Below, one piece after another: positions 1-11,628 of a DNA stretch of 64,000 nucleotides. Below the pieces are notes generated by a model. The model saw nothing but the letters and a program-made list of their open reading frames with translations, was not told the DNA's origin and did no database searches. The first letter of the stretch is position 1, and each line of letters opens with the position of its first letter. This stretch comes from Zarea fungicola (Eukaryota > Ascomycota > Sordariomycetes > Hypocreales > Cordycipitaceae), in the NCBI GenBank assembly GCA_900169235.1, contig FWCC01000105.1, positions 46,889-110,888 of the forward strand, given 5' to 3'. The position numbers and the translations under genes are program-made.

Positions 1-1217
1 AGGTGAACGTCTTGAACCTGTTTGCCCCGTCAGCGGTCGCCAACACGTACTTGGCCCTACATTTTACCCCATTACATGTTGTTCTCTCCGTCTCCGGGGA
101 CAGTTGGGTATTTAACAAAAAAGTACTTCGACTTGCATCCTTTACGCAGCAACAGAGCCAACTCTCTCGATGGCGCGATTCGGGCAGCTCGGTCGCAGCC
201 GCTGCGTTTGCTGCCAGAGCACTTGTTGTCTTCCTCGGTCTCGGCTCCGATGGCCATGGCAGACCACAGGCGACACCTGTGTCTCCCTGTGCTGATATTT
301 CTGACTTTTGGGGAATATACGTCTGTGCCCTTATCTGCTGGTCGTTTGGCCATGTTGGGCGCGAGGGCACGGGCACATGGAAGGACGGCAGCTCCCGCCC
401 AGCAGCTGTCCAGTGGTTGCAAAGCGCAGCTAAGCTGCAGCCCGCGCAAGTGCAACGTCTGTCCGGGCGTCGCAACGCACAGGCCGTGGTTGGGCTTGCG
501 CGCGAGGCGCTGGAGCGAGAGCATTTTGGCCGGCGCAGCATATTGATTTCGGACGCTGTCGGTGTTTTGAGGAAGCTTGAAGATGGTGACGGCTGCAAGC
601 GATTTTAAAAACAAGAGGGCTAAAATTTTCTTCATCTCTCCTCTTTTCTTTTCTCTTACATACGGGGAGGGATGAAAATATTTGACTCGTCTTGTTATTT
701 TCTGGGAGGTCAGCTTTATTTTTGTGTGGTGCTTTTGTTTTTTTGTGGTCCATTTTCGGAAGTTCATTATGATTTTCTTGCATGCATCGCTGGGATACAC
801 AGCACAAGCGTTTATAGACGATTTTTATGGCACACGCGGCCCTTTATTAACCCGCCACGAGGTCTGATGAATGACTAGTATGAATCAATGATGATGTATA
901 GCAAATATGCAAAATTATGACCGTGATTGAAGTGACGATGCACAGAGTGGAAACTCCCGATCTGTAGCTGTGTGGAGTTAGAATGTATGACGGGTTCAAA
1001 ATAAAATGAACCCGAAAGACAGCAAGCCGGGCTTGTGTTAAGCTGCAAATTTCGTGTCTCTCACATGACAAGCGGCAGATGTGATCGTACAAGACAGGCT
1101 CATCTAACATACGCTGAAGAAACAGCGATTGACGAGTATTATGCGGATAAATCATTTAAACGCTCTCTATATATGTTCAAAAGGACAACAATCTGTGTCG
1201 CAGGTATATATATATAG
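1..1217. other. Intergenic, no supported gene
   Basis: Overlapping open frames occur on both strands (for example about 200 codons at 3-608 plus and 242 codons at 72-800 minus). None shows a recognisable domain, a good signal peptide or clear splice sites, and they shadow one another. A short TA-rich run lies near 1203-1216. I do not support a gene here, although a lineage-specific gene on the minus strand cannot be excluded. Confidence 0.5.
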
Positions 1218-2666
1218 CTACAAAAGCATTCGTAGAGCAAGTACCACGGCCGCGGCACAAAACGACTTCTTTGAACTCGCCGAGCGAACATATCCATCCC
1301 CAGTCTTGGGTTGCACTTTCTGCACAGCCGACGTCTGTGATGCCGACACAGTAAAACAGCTGGCTGTACCACAATCATAACCACTTGGACAGCAACCCGC
1401 CCTCGCGCCCGCATCGCTGCCGCAGAGAAACCAACCCACCGCGCAAGTTGACGTCGCCGCCACGGATGGGACATCCGTGGCAAGGACGACGACGGTCCTA
1501 CCGTCGGAGACGATGGTCGTGGAAGCCTGTGGTGGGCATGAATGGGTGTGGCAGTCCCTGTCTGTCTGGCAGCAGCCGCCGCCGTGCGTGGCAAGACACC
1601 CGTAGAAGCCAGTTGGGCAGCCCAGCTGCGTCGATGTATCTTGCGTGGTGGCAGTGGTGGCAGTGGTGGACTGTGAGGAGGTTTTCGAGTCTTTTGTCGA
1701 CACGGTTGTCGTGCTGGTATCTGTTTGGCGCCAAGGTGCGCCACCGGTGACGGTTTCTGTGGTGGTCTGGGTGGTAGGTGGGTGGGATGATGTTACGGTG
1801 ACGATTTCGGTGACGATGACGGTGGAGGGGGTGCCGTCTACCCAGGTTGTTTTTGTAGTTGTGATTGTTTGTGGTGTCGCGGTGTGGGTGCTTGTCGCGA
1901 CGACGGTCTTGGTGGTTTGCTCCGCAGTGGCAGAGGCACTCGGGACGCCTGCCGTATCAAGCCAGGGTTAGCTTCCTGCGCCTCGTGCATCATTGCAACG
2001 CAAGGAAAAGGAGAGGAGGGGGAACTGATTCGCCAGTAGCTACTTACAGCCCAAGCCTTGACATACATAGCCAGGTATGCAGCAACCGCCGCCCAAGTCG
2101 GCAGGACAGCTCACTGCACCCGACGGGCACGCGCCCACCTTGCCACCACACGACGAGCCTTGCGGACAGCATGCAATGCCCCCAACGGAGACGTCATCGA
2201 CTTTTGTACAGATGGTATCGGTCTGGCAGCACTTGTTGGGTTGGCCAATGGCATCACAGCCACTCATGCCAGATGGGCACGCAGCGCGCCTCTCCAGCAA
2301 CGCAAGGGCCTCGGCGGCGCGGCGCAGGACGTTTGCCTCTGAGTCGTCAAAGTGGCCTGCAAACGCGGGGCGGTAAGGCCGAGGCTGTGACGACGGGGGT
2401 CGGTTCCCTGCAGAGAGTTGTGCGTGTTGAAGATCGAGGTTGAAGGCTGCATCTTGGGCTTCAAGAAATTTGTGTGCGGCTATGGCAGCGGCTGCAAAGC
2501 TGAGAGGGGCGAAAGCCAGGTGCTCTGGGAAGAGCTTCTCGTTTGCATCAGGCGGCAGCTTGCGAATGGCAGTCGGTGAACGCTCAGCGGCGGAGACGGA
2601 GGCTTGGCATATTATGATAGCAAGTAGTGATGTTGGTAGGAGCAGCATTGCGTCTAATCGTGTCAT
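1218..2666 (-). CDS. GPI-anchored cysteine-rich surface protein (2 exons)
   Basis: Predicted secreted, wall- or membrane-anchored protein of 449 residues with no enzymatic domain that I recognise. Exon 1 is 2666-2048 and exon 2 is 1948-1218. The 99-base intron has donor GTAAGT, a GCTAAC branch site and acceptor CAG; splicing restores a Cys codon at residue 207. Residues 1-27 form a signal peptide. Residues 130-207 hold two cysteine modules, each with a CPxG opening, a CC pair and a closing Cys. A Thr/Ser-rich spacer follows (about 208-310), probably O-glycosylated. Two more modules come next (CPTGFYGC...GGGCC and CAVGWFLC...GCCPSGYDC). The C-terminus ends in a hydrophobic tail after Ser/Lys residues, as in a GPI-attachment signal. 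Two Met codons lie close together at the start (residues 1 and 7); either leaves a good signal peptide. Similar modular Cys-rich GPI proteins are widespread in Pezizomycotina, with unknown function. Confidence 0.85.
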
Positions 2667-3309
2667 ATTCTTTTGGCGCGTTTTATCCGTATACTCTAGC
2701 TGCGCTCTCCAGACCTGATGATGAATCTGTTGATTTGTCGGTGATTAGGCTAGCTTTGCTAGTTAAAAATTGGGAGATTGACAAGGTTATGGCATAAATA
2801 GTAAAATAAGATCATTAAAAAGAAATACTGCAAGAAAATCCTGTTCATGTCATCATTGCGACACCTTTTTTGGCGGTCTGACAACTTCTTTCTAAGCCCA
2901 AAGTCAACAAAACTGGTGGCTGGGGTGATTTAGCAGGCCCCACTACTCAACTTCCAGAATTAGATTCATTTCGATGCGTGCCAAAGTGCATGCATACGCC
3001 CTGAAAACATCATGGCAGAGAGTTGAATTGAATTCTAAATGGATGCCAATGCCCCTGTTTTCATATTACCGATATTGTAGATCGTATGTGACGCTAGCAT
3101 TACTCCGATACCCCTACTGGAATGTTGCCATTTTCATATGCTGGCAGATTTGGATGAGACATGCGAGGCATGCAATTAAAAACGTAGAATCTGTATTCGT
3201 TCAACGGATTTATGCGAATTATATTCTAGTCTTTGACATGCAAAAAAATACAGAATGCTGTTTTTCTCTCAGTACATGCCATATATTTTACATTGTTGTA
3301 CACGGCTGC
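2667..3309. other. Intergenic between two minus-strand genes
   Basis: Holds the promoter of the cysteine-rich surface protein gene and the 3' region of MRM1. AT-rich, with no coding signal or repeat that I can support. Confidence 0.6.
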
Positions 3310-5145
3310 TTAGAACAGCTTCTCTGCTCCATTTCCTTCCGGCAAGTTACTTTTGGGCTTGGAAAATTCCTCGAAAGGGTTGATCATCCTTGCTGGTTTG
3401 CCCTTTGGCTTGACACCCTTGACGAAAGCGTGGCACAATAGTGCACCCGCAACGCTCACATTCAAGCTGTCAATGGAGCTGTTGGTAGCAACCCGCGGTA
3501 TTGACAGCTCGTAGTCGGCCGCCATCTTGATGGCGCGTGGCAAGCCATGGCCCTCGTTGCCCAGAACAACAATACAAGGCTCAGTCAGGAGCGGACTCTT
3601 CTCCTCAATATCATCCGTAGACATAAACTTGTTCTCGTGCATGCGGGCGAGCTTCTCCTCGGGTGGCGCAACTGCCGCGTACGCCGTCCAGCCTGCGCTT
3701 TGCGAGCGTGTGATGAATTCGGTTGGCGAATCGACGGTGAAAATGGAAATCTCTTCAACGGCACCGGCGGCCGACTTGAGTACCACTGGTGTGAGAGTCG
3801 ACGAGCTGCGGCTAGTGATGCCGACGGCCTCGACCCCGAGGTAACTGGCTGTTCGGAGCAGTGCACCAAGATTTCCTGGGTCCATGATTTCATGCACGAG
3901 GAGCACCAGAGGCTGAGTCGTTCGGGCGCCCTTGCGCCTGATAAAGGTGCTTGTACCGTTGATGGCCTCTTCTTCGCGAGTTTGGTGTCCGCGCGCAATT
4001 TGAAAGCCATATCGGCCGGGCGCGTCCTCTACCTTTCCAAGCGCAGTGACTGGTATTTGCGGAATGGGGGAGGTCTCGAGAACGAAGCCGTTGTGCGGCC
4101 GACCTAAACTCATTTTGTCCATAAGCCGCTGCTGTTCGTTGGGCACAATGGTAACGGGCACGCCTTGGCTCTCGGCGAGTCTAATCATGGCCGCGTTGTA
4201 GGACGAGTCAACGCGGTTCTCGCCTCCGTAGATGTAGAGGTTGTATATCTTGCGCCGGCAATGCTCGAGTGCCGCCTGGACGACGGATCGTCCGTAGAGG
4301 AACTGGGATGCAGCAGTTGTGTATTTGATTGCGATTGGCATCATCTTTCGGGGTAGACTCGAGGCCAAGCCAGTCAGATCCCCGTCGCCCGTTGCTCGTC
4401 TGTCATGGGTTTCTCGAGTCTTATATCTATCTGATGTTGAACCTTGGCGACCGTGGTTCGGCTGGCCCTCGCGAGACTTTTCAGCGCTAGAAGACCGCCT
4501 CGGGTGGCGACTCCTTGTCGACACATCTGACTCGCGGGATCTTTCTGTAGTAAATAACTGTTTTTGGCGGTCATCTTTTGTTGGAGATCCGTCCGCGTCG
4601 CGGAAATTGTGGCGCGGTGTGGGCGGCTCGGTGCGATAATCGTCTCTCGGCCGAGGTCGTACCGGTTCTTGGAGGCTGTCAAGAGGGACTTCGTCTTTGA
4701 GCACGCCATATTTGAGCTGGTAGACTAGGCTACTCTTTCCAAAAGGCTTATCTGGATTGACAAATCGCCTCCTGCGTGTCTGTCTTGCCGATTCTTCGCT
4801 CACTTCGTGCTCCTGTTCTTTGCGACTCAGCTTCTTGTGGAGTTTGGCTTGCTGGCGTGGGGAGGCAGCGCCTGCCATTGCGCGCGACGTCCGGCTGCTT
4901 CGCCTGCTGTCGTCACGCCTGTTTTCTTTCATGGCTGTTTCGATGGGCGACTCAGGCCGTGGTCGATCGGAACCATACTGCGCCCTTTCCGATCGACGCA
5001 AGCCGCGATGAATGGCCGAGAGACTCGCTTGTCGCGCTGACACCAGCGGTACCAGGAGTAGGCAGCGCGATTGGCGTCGTGTCGTTGAAGTTATCAAAGC
5101 GGCATTACCGCTGCGAAGAATTCGATTCATCGCATAATGTGACAC
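3310..5145 (-). CDS. MRM1: Mitochondrial 21S rRNA 2'-O-methyltransferase (SpoU/TrmH, MRM1 type)
   Basis: Uses SAM to methylate a ribose 2'-OH in the peptidyl-transferase region of mitochondrial large-subunit rRNA; acts in the mitochondrial matrix. The single-exon frame gives 611 residues. The N-terminus is Arg/Ser-rich and free of acidic residues, as in a mitochondrial presequence. Residues about 50-260 are a basic, low-complexity extension. The SpoU substrate-binding domain begins near residue 283 (FLYGRSVVQAAL). The SPOUT fold carries the three family motifs: motif 1 around 422-432 (DPGNLGALLRTA, with Asn425 and Arg431), motif 2 at 528-535 (LGNEGHGL), and motif 3 near 549-570 (IPRVATNSSIDSLNVSVAGA). 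The family role is from knowledge of yeast Mrm1, which is shorter (about 412 residues). The first ATG is used. It is divergent from the Mit1-type remodeller, 398 bases apart. Confidence 0.92.
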   Translation of the reverse strand: MSHYAMNRILRSGNAALITSTTRRQSRCLLLVPLVSARQASLSAIHRGLRRSERAQYGSDRPRPESPIETAMKENRRDDSRRSSRTSRAMAGAASPRQQAKLHKKLSRKEQEHEVSEESARQTRRRRFVNPDKPFGKSSLVYQLKYGVLKDEVPLDSLQEPVRPRPRDDYRTEPPTPRHNFRDADGSPTKDDRQKQLFTTERSRESDVSTRSRHPRRSSSAEKSREGQPNHGRQGSTSDRYKTRETHDRRATGDGDLTGLASSLPRKMMPIAIKYTTAASQFLYGRSVVQAALEHCRRKIYNLYIYGGENRVDSSYNAAMIRLAESQGVPVTIVPNEQQRLMDKMSLGRPHNGFVLETSPIPQIPVTALGKVEDAPGRYGFQIARGHQTREEEAINGTSTFIRRKGARTTQPLVLLVHEIMDPGNLGALLRTASYLGVEAVGITSRSSSTLTPVVLKSAAGAVEEISIFTVDSPTEFITRSQSAGWTAYAAVAPPEEKLARMHENKFMSTDDIEEKSPLLTEPCIVVLGNEGHGLPRAIKMAADYELSIPRVATNSSIDSLNVSVAGALLCHAFVKGVKPKGKPARMINPFEEFSKPKSNLPEGNGAEKLF

Positions 5146-5543
5146 GATTTTACTGATGGCATCTCATGTTGTAACCCCAAAATTGTCCAATCCTTGCCAC
5201 TGATAAGTAGCCTGAAACTTTCACTGGGATGCCGTTTTCTGCCATCACCTCAATAAGGAGCTGTAGGCTGGGGCACGGGCGGTCAGCCGCTAGCTCCAAG
5301 CCTGGAGAAACCTGGAGCTCCACTTTGTTGCTCTCTCAGACAGCTTTCGCGAAATTTCGCAGCGGCGAGGGAAGGTGGCGGCCGATTTAGTGGCGCGTCT
5401 GTCCCGCCGGTCAACATCATTTAACCTCAATTTGACTTTTGGCTCACTTTTCTATCTATCCACCTGCGTCTTCCACCGCGTCACTTTTTCAAGGCAATAG
5501 CATGGCATCGGATATGAATGGCTTCCATTTATAGAGCGCAGCG
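5146..5543. promoter_or_regulatory. Divergent promoter, MRM1 / Mit1-type remodeller
   Basis: The two start codons face away from each other 398 bases apart, so this stretch must hold both 5' leaders and promoters. The side nearest the plus-strand gene is pyrimidine-rich (about 5400-5470), as in fungal leaders. I see no unambiguous factor site. Confidence 0.6.
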
Positions 5544-8500
5544 ATGCCCGACCCAGAAAGTCTAGACGGCTCTTCTGATGAGTTCGCCGCCGCGCTCGAC
5601 GAAGCCTTTGCCCAGATAACGCGTGACGATTCAGCCGATACTGGCACAGATGCTGCTGAACAGGAAGATGACGGTATAAATATGGTCGATTTTGGAAATG
5701 AGGAGGGTGACCAATTGGCTGGTGCTGAGCCATTCCAGAACGGAGAGGCAGTTCGGCGCATTGCCAGTCTGGTCCCTGAGGCCACTGATGACGATGGCCA
5801 GCGCGCATTTGAACAAGACAATGCCAGCGATATTGACATGCACACGGCTGGCAGAGGGGACCCCCAAAAACATGACTCTTGTGACGATTCTCTACAAGAT
5901 GAGATTAGATGCCAAGAGGATGAGATCTCGGCAAATGAAAGGTGGCGGGATGGAACCCATCAAGAGATTGACGAAGACGTGGACTTGTCTGCTCGTCTTA
6001 CTCGATTAGAGGTTGCGATACCGGCGCTCCCTAAAAACTCTTGCGACGAGTATTCAACCGTCCATTCGGACATGGTAGACTCTGTCTTCGAATATGATCA
6101 GTCGCTGGAGTCTTGCAAGGTTGAGTTTACAGATGGACGCATAGAGACAGTAAGTCCTAATACCTATCTTCAATTCGATTCGCTCTGCACAAATAGGCGA
6201 TTGAATAGCGTCGGCCCCCGCACTATTTCTTAATTTGGATCACCTATCATCATTCAGTTCTCACTTTTGCACATCTCCTACAACTACATATAGCCCCCCA
6301 TTCCCAACTTCAGCAGGCTTTTCTCCTGCATCTAGCTCTTGCATCGCATTCCTCTCCTCGTATTCTTTTCAAATTCAGCCACCCATACAATCTTGCCCAC
6401 ACTTCAGATTTCTACATTCGACTAACCGCGGCCCAAGATAATTATCCATCGCCTCGCTGAATTTAGAAACGGCGAATCTGCTTTGGCCAAGTTTCTCGAC
6501 GGCCTGAGCATGATGGAAAACCCACGGAAGCGCAAGTATGCCGATGACAATGATTGGGACCCCGATCTTGGGTCAGGCGAGGAAGAGGCTCTGTCAGATG
6601 CCCTGGAGCTGGATGCTGACGATAGCGACGAATCAGTCAGAGAGCTTGGCCGAAGATCTCTTCGCACAGCCCAAAGATCAAAGATCATTCTGACACGACG
6701 GCAAAAGGATCCCAAACAAGTAGAAACTAAGGCGGAGGAAGCGAAAGGAGATCATCCTCATTCAAGATCTTTGCGTCCTCGTGCAAGCAATCCGCAACCT
6801 TACTATGGCTCGGAGGTCACTCGCGACAACCCCATAACCCGTGGTGCAGATAGCGACGGCGAATTTCGTCCCGTATTATCTGATTTGGCGCCGGCACATA
6901 AGAGCAGACGGGTGCCTCGTGTATCGTCTAGAAAACTTGCTCGCCGCCACCCAGATGGCGGAGGATCAGATATCGAGTTTGAGCCACTGCGAAGATCGTC
7001 ACGCACCACAAAGAATTTGCAGATTATGGATGATGACTTTGACGACGACGATGAATTCGTGGGCGCAGATATAGTCAAAGAGCGGGGTGCGCCAAAAGTC
7101 ATATCCGTCAAGGAGATTTTTCCTGCTATTTCACCAGAGTCCTCCTTTGCTGTTGCTCACATGCATAAATGCCACACTTGCGCCGGCTCTAAGCAAAAAG
7201 GCCAACTCATCTACTGCCAGGGATGCAGCCTCACGTTTCACAAAGGTTGCATTGGCTACCGCAGCGCCAGAGAGCACCACGTTACCAAGGTCGGTGAGGA
7301 GTTATTTGTCCTGCAATGCAAATATTGTATCGGAGTCTATACCACGAGGGACAGCACTGCACCAAAATACGACATGTGCCAGCATTGTAAAAAGCCTGGT
7401 GCCTCGTGCTCGGCATTTTCAAAGAAGTTGACAGCCCGCCAAGAGGAAAAGCTGAGAGAAGACAACAATGGGGTCGATCCTGTGGTACCGGTTGCTCCGG
7501 CACTTATTAACAACAGCACCAATGTTCTTTTCCGCTGCCAGGATTGTCACAGAGGTTGGCATCTGCATCACATGGCCACTAAGGATGGAGTTGAGTCAGA
7601 CCTCTCCAAAAATACCTCACAGAGATGGCGCTGCGTGGATTGTTTGGCTATGTCGAAAAAGATTCATCGACTTGTCGCCTGGCGCCTAGTTCCACACTAT
7701 TCGCCAACGAAAGGAAAGTCAGGCCCGTCTTGGCAAGAAGTTTCTGAAGATGACAAAGAATACCTCGTTAAATGGGAAACGAAATCATATGCCCATTGCA
7801 CTTGGATCCCGGGTGCCTTGGTTTTTGGTGTTGCCGCCGGCGTAATGCGCAAAGCATTCGGCAAACGCGACTTGGAGCAGAGCCTTCTGAGATCCGATGC
7901 CAAACAAGCTATTCCAGACGAGTTCCTCGCTCCCGAAATTATTCTGATTGCGAAAATGGCATCAACTGCCCCTGTTGCCCTCTCGAAAGAAGACATGCTG
8001 CAAAGTATCACCCATGTCAGCCGTATCTATGTCAAGTTCCAGGGCCTAGGCTACGATGACGTTGTCTGGGATACGCCACCAACGCCAGAGATGACTGCTA
8101 TTTATCCAGCGTTTGTCGACGCTTATCGTGAGTACGTGAATGGTAAATATTTCAACCATGAGCCTCAGTCTGCGATCCGAAGTCGATTTGAAGCATTCCA
8201 ACAAGAAGCGTTTCAAGAGCTACATGCACAGCCTGAAGGAATCAAGCGTGGCAAGCTTATGGGCTATCAATTGGAAGGGTTGAACTGGCTATTAGGAAAC
8301 TACCACCACGGTCGCAGTGTAGTACTGGCTGATGAAATGGGCCTCGGAAAAACTGTTCAAGTTGTGAGTCTTGTGACCAGCTTGGTTCAAGACAACCCCA
8401 AGGTAAATATTTCATTGCAGCGCAAATTTCTCATGCTAACAATCTTAGTGCTGGCCATTCCTCATTGCCGTTCCCAACGCAACATGTCCCAACTGGCGAC

Positions 8501-10842
8501 GTGAGTTTAGACAGTGGGCACCAGATATAAGAGTCGTCGCCTATCACGGAGGTAGAGAGGCGCAAGAATTGACTTACCAATATGAGCTCTTCCCTGAACA
8601 TGGAGGCGGTATGCGGGCCCACGTAGTCATTATGTCGTATGACTCGGCGCAGGACCCGAAAACTGCAGGTCTATTTAGGCAGGTCAAATGGGCGGGCCTG
8701 GTAGTGGACGAAGGTCAGCGTTTAAAGAATGATCAAAATCTTTTATACCAAGCTCTACGTGGCATGAAGATACCATTTCGACTACTGCTAACTGGAACGC
8801 CGCTCCAGAACAATAAGCGAGAGCTGTTCAATTTAATTCAATTTATTGACCAGACTCAAAATGCAGAGGCACTTGATGAGCAGTTTGCAGTGCTGGATAA
8901 GGAGTCTCTGCCCAAATTGCATGAGAAAATCCGGCCTTACTTCCTTCGCCGCACCAAGGCCGGCGTACTCAAGTTCCTTCCGCCCATGGCGCAGATTATT
9001 GTGCCTGTTACCATGACAGTGGTCCAAGAGAAACTTGCAAAGAGCATCATGGCCAAAAATCCTGAGCTTATTAAGGCAATATTTGCGGAGAGCAGGCTCA
9101 GAAGTACTGATCGAGGCAGTTTAAACAATATTCTCATGCAATTGCGCAAATGCCTTTGCCATCCGTTCATATATTCCGACAACATCGAGGAGAAAAACGA
9201 AGATCCAGTGGTCATGCATGACAACCTTGTAGAGGCTTCTGCAAAGCTCCTTCTGCTTAACATTATGCTTCCGAAGCTAAAGGAGCGTGGTCACCGCGTT
9301 CTTATTTTCAGCCAATTTCTGAACCAACTTGACATTTTGGAAGACTTCTTGAGCGGCATAGGCTTTGGATATAGGAGACTTGATGGCGGAATGTCCAGCC
9401 TTGAGAAGCAAAAGCGAATTGATGCTTTCAATGCGCCGAACTCTCCCCTTTTTGCTTTCCTGCTATCTACGCGTGCTGGTGGCGTCGGCATCAATTTGGC
9501 TTCTGCTGACACTGTCATTATCATGGACCCAGATTTCAATCCGCACCAAGACTTGCAGGCTTTATCCCGAGCGCACAGAATTGGCCAGAAGAACAAGGTG
9601 CTTTGCTTTCAACTAATGACCAAGGACTCAGTTGAAGAGAGGATTGTGCAGGTCGGTAGAAGCAAGATGGCTCTAGATCATGCACTCATCGAAAGCATGG
9701 ATGACGAGGAGTTGGAAGGGGCCGATCTGGAGTCGATTCTAAAGCATGGGGCTGCAGCCTTGTTCAATGACAGCTTCCAGAAGACAAAAATTACTTATAC
9801 CTCGGCAATGGTAGAAAAGCTTCTTGATCGCTCGCAGATGGAGCAAGCTAAAATAGAGGAGAACCCAGAGAGCGAGACACCGTTTGCATACGCCCGCGTA
9901 TGGGATTCCGAAAATATCGGATTTGATAATTTGCCAACAGCAGAGGCCCAAGCCCCCGTGCCTCTTAGCTCGGGTGTCTGGGACAAGATTATTGCGCAAA
10001 GAGAAGAAGAAGCCCGCCGGAAGGCGGAGGAAAGTCGAGAAATACTTGGTAGAGGTGGAAGACGCCGCACGGTAAGATGCCAGTAGGTTGTTGCAATGAC
10101 CAGCAAACTGATCCATGTGTTAGAAGATCAATTACAACTCGAAAACCGATGCTCAGCGGCTTGAGCCCGACGCGCCCGTTTCCAGCGAATCTGACGAATT
10201 CTCTGGTAAAGACAGCTCCAGCGAATCCGACGATGATCTCGCCATCGCCAAAGGTAAAACCCGAAAAAGAAACCCAGCTCAACTACCTACCCCTTCACCA
10301 ACCCCTACGAAGGCCAAGACACCTAGAAGAGAAGTTAATCGTGCTCCTGTGCAGAAGAGCAAGGTGCTGCCGACCGTCAGCTCACGGACCAAACAAACAC
10401 GGTCCGGCGCCCCATCCAAACTCAGCAGGCCAAAATCAAGGCGGACCCCCCCCGTCACTCCAACAAGGCAGCCACTAAACAAGTCACGGCCAGCAGCCTT
10501 GAGGCACAAACAGACCGTAGGTACATCAAAGCTGCAGTTGCATACGGGGACCAGGGCAACAGACCGCTCAGGCACGGACAGCGGCAAGACGGTCGGGCTG
10601 GCAACGCCCCCAGGGTGATGCAACTACGAGCAGAAGCGGCCCCAGTGGCAAGGATAGCCACATCCTATGTGCCGGATGAATTTTGGCTCTACGTGGCCCG
10701 GTTGGCAACCGAGAGAGAGATCCGGATTGCGATAGATGAAGCGGCGCATAGCAAAGAGATGAGAGCGGTAAAGCATATCCGGCTGTATGCCTTGCATGAA
10801 AAGCTACGGCAGGTACATGCAACGGAGAAAGTTATACCTTGA
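5544..10842 (+). CDS. mit1: Mit1-type (CHD3-like) SNF2 chromatin remodelling ATPase; C-terminal frame uncertain
   Basis: ATP-dependent nucleosome remodeller resembling Mit1 of the SHREC silencing complex (family knowledge). Exons: 5544-6149, 6438-8402, 8449-10071 and 10124 onward; introns of 288, 46 and 52 bases. The first acceptor is AAG at 6437, behind a CTAAC branch site. An acidic N-terminus and nuclear-localisation-like basic patches come first. Cys/His clusters of PHD type lie near residues 447-500, 516-528 and 569-604, then a chromodomain-like stretch near 644 (EYLVKWETKSYAHCTWI). The SNF2 ATPase has DEMGLGKT at about 834-841, DEGQ at about 944-947 and SRAHRIGQ near 1230. Exon 4 read without a break stops at 10618 (about 1,562 residues). 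From about 10450 another frame looks more protein-like and runs to 10842; an 8-C run at 10445-10452 or a short unrecognised intron would join them. The end given assumes that join. Confidence 0.88.
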
Positions 10843-11628
10843 CGAGTTGCTTAACAGATGGGGGTTTGTTGATACCTAGCAGGGTCGATATGCAGGAGGG
10901 CATTTCGATTGAAAATTATTGAGTGATTGTTGCTTTTGGCTTGGACGAACAATACCATCTTTGCTAGACGTTTTTTTTTTCAAACCAAATAATTTTTGAC
11001 TTTCTACTTCCCTACCCTCAAGCGGGGGTGCTCATTTTCCACGTAAATACGTCTTCCCGTCTGCACAGCTTGGGAATTTGCGGACTGCCCTTAGCCGATA
11101 GTTGTCAGCCAAGCGGTGAACTGAATCATAAAAGTAGATGCATTCAGTAACCACTCCCACCAGCACTGTATTAAGGATTGTATATACAAATAAGTTGAGC
11201 TCCTGACTCAAAGTCGTGGGTCTTTCTTTCTGTTTTTCTTTGACATAGATAACCTCCCAAACCAGTGTTGTTTTTCTGTGGAGTGTTGTTTGGTGTCACA
11301 CCTCGGAAAGCTTGCTCGGGCCAACAGCGTCAAACGGAAGAAAAGACAAAGGTGCAAAGACCTACTGAAAAAGCACACACACAGCAGCCTTATTTTACGC
11401 ATTATTTTTCTTTGAAATTGCGTTCAAACACGCAGCCTTTTGTATTGTTTCGTTGCGTTGCCCCCCCCTGATATCACGAGATTTGAAGGGGAACAGAAAA
11501 CGAGGGGTTGTGAAGAACTGGACATTTATGCCTCGCAAGTCAAAGTTCCTACTTCTTCGTCTTTGACTTCTATTGCTTTCAATCCAACGACACCACCACA
11601 GCGGCAAGATTACCACGCAGGTGCCAAC
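10843..11628. other. Intergenic and 5' leader of the CCCH gene
   Basis: Contains the 3' region of the remodeller gene and the promoter/leader of the zinc-finger gene. The frame of the next gene is open upstream to about 11440 but has no ATG there. An out-of-frame short upstream ORF begins with ATG at 11528 and stops at 11566 (12 residues). A 7-C run lies at 11461-11467. Confidence 0.55.

Noticed and set aside
3..800. Overlapping frames of 174-242 codons on both strands
   Set aside because: No domain, signal peptide or splice support; they overlap one another and read like GC-rich chance frames.
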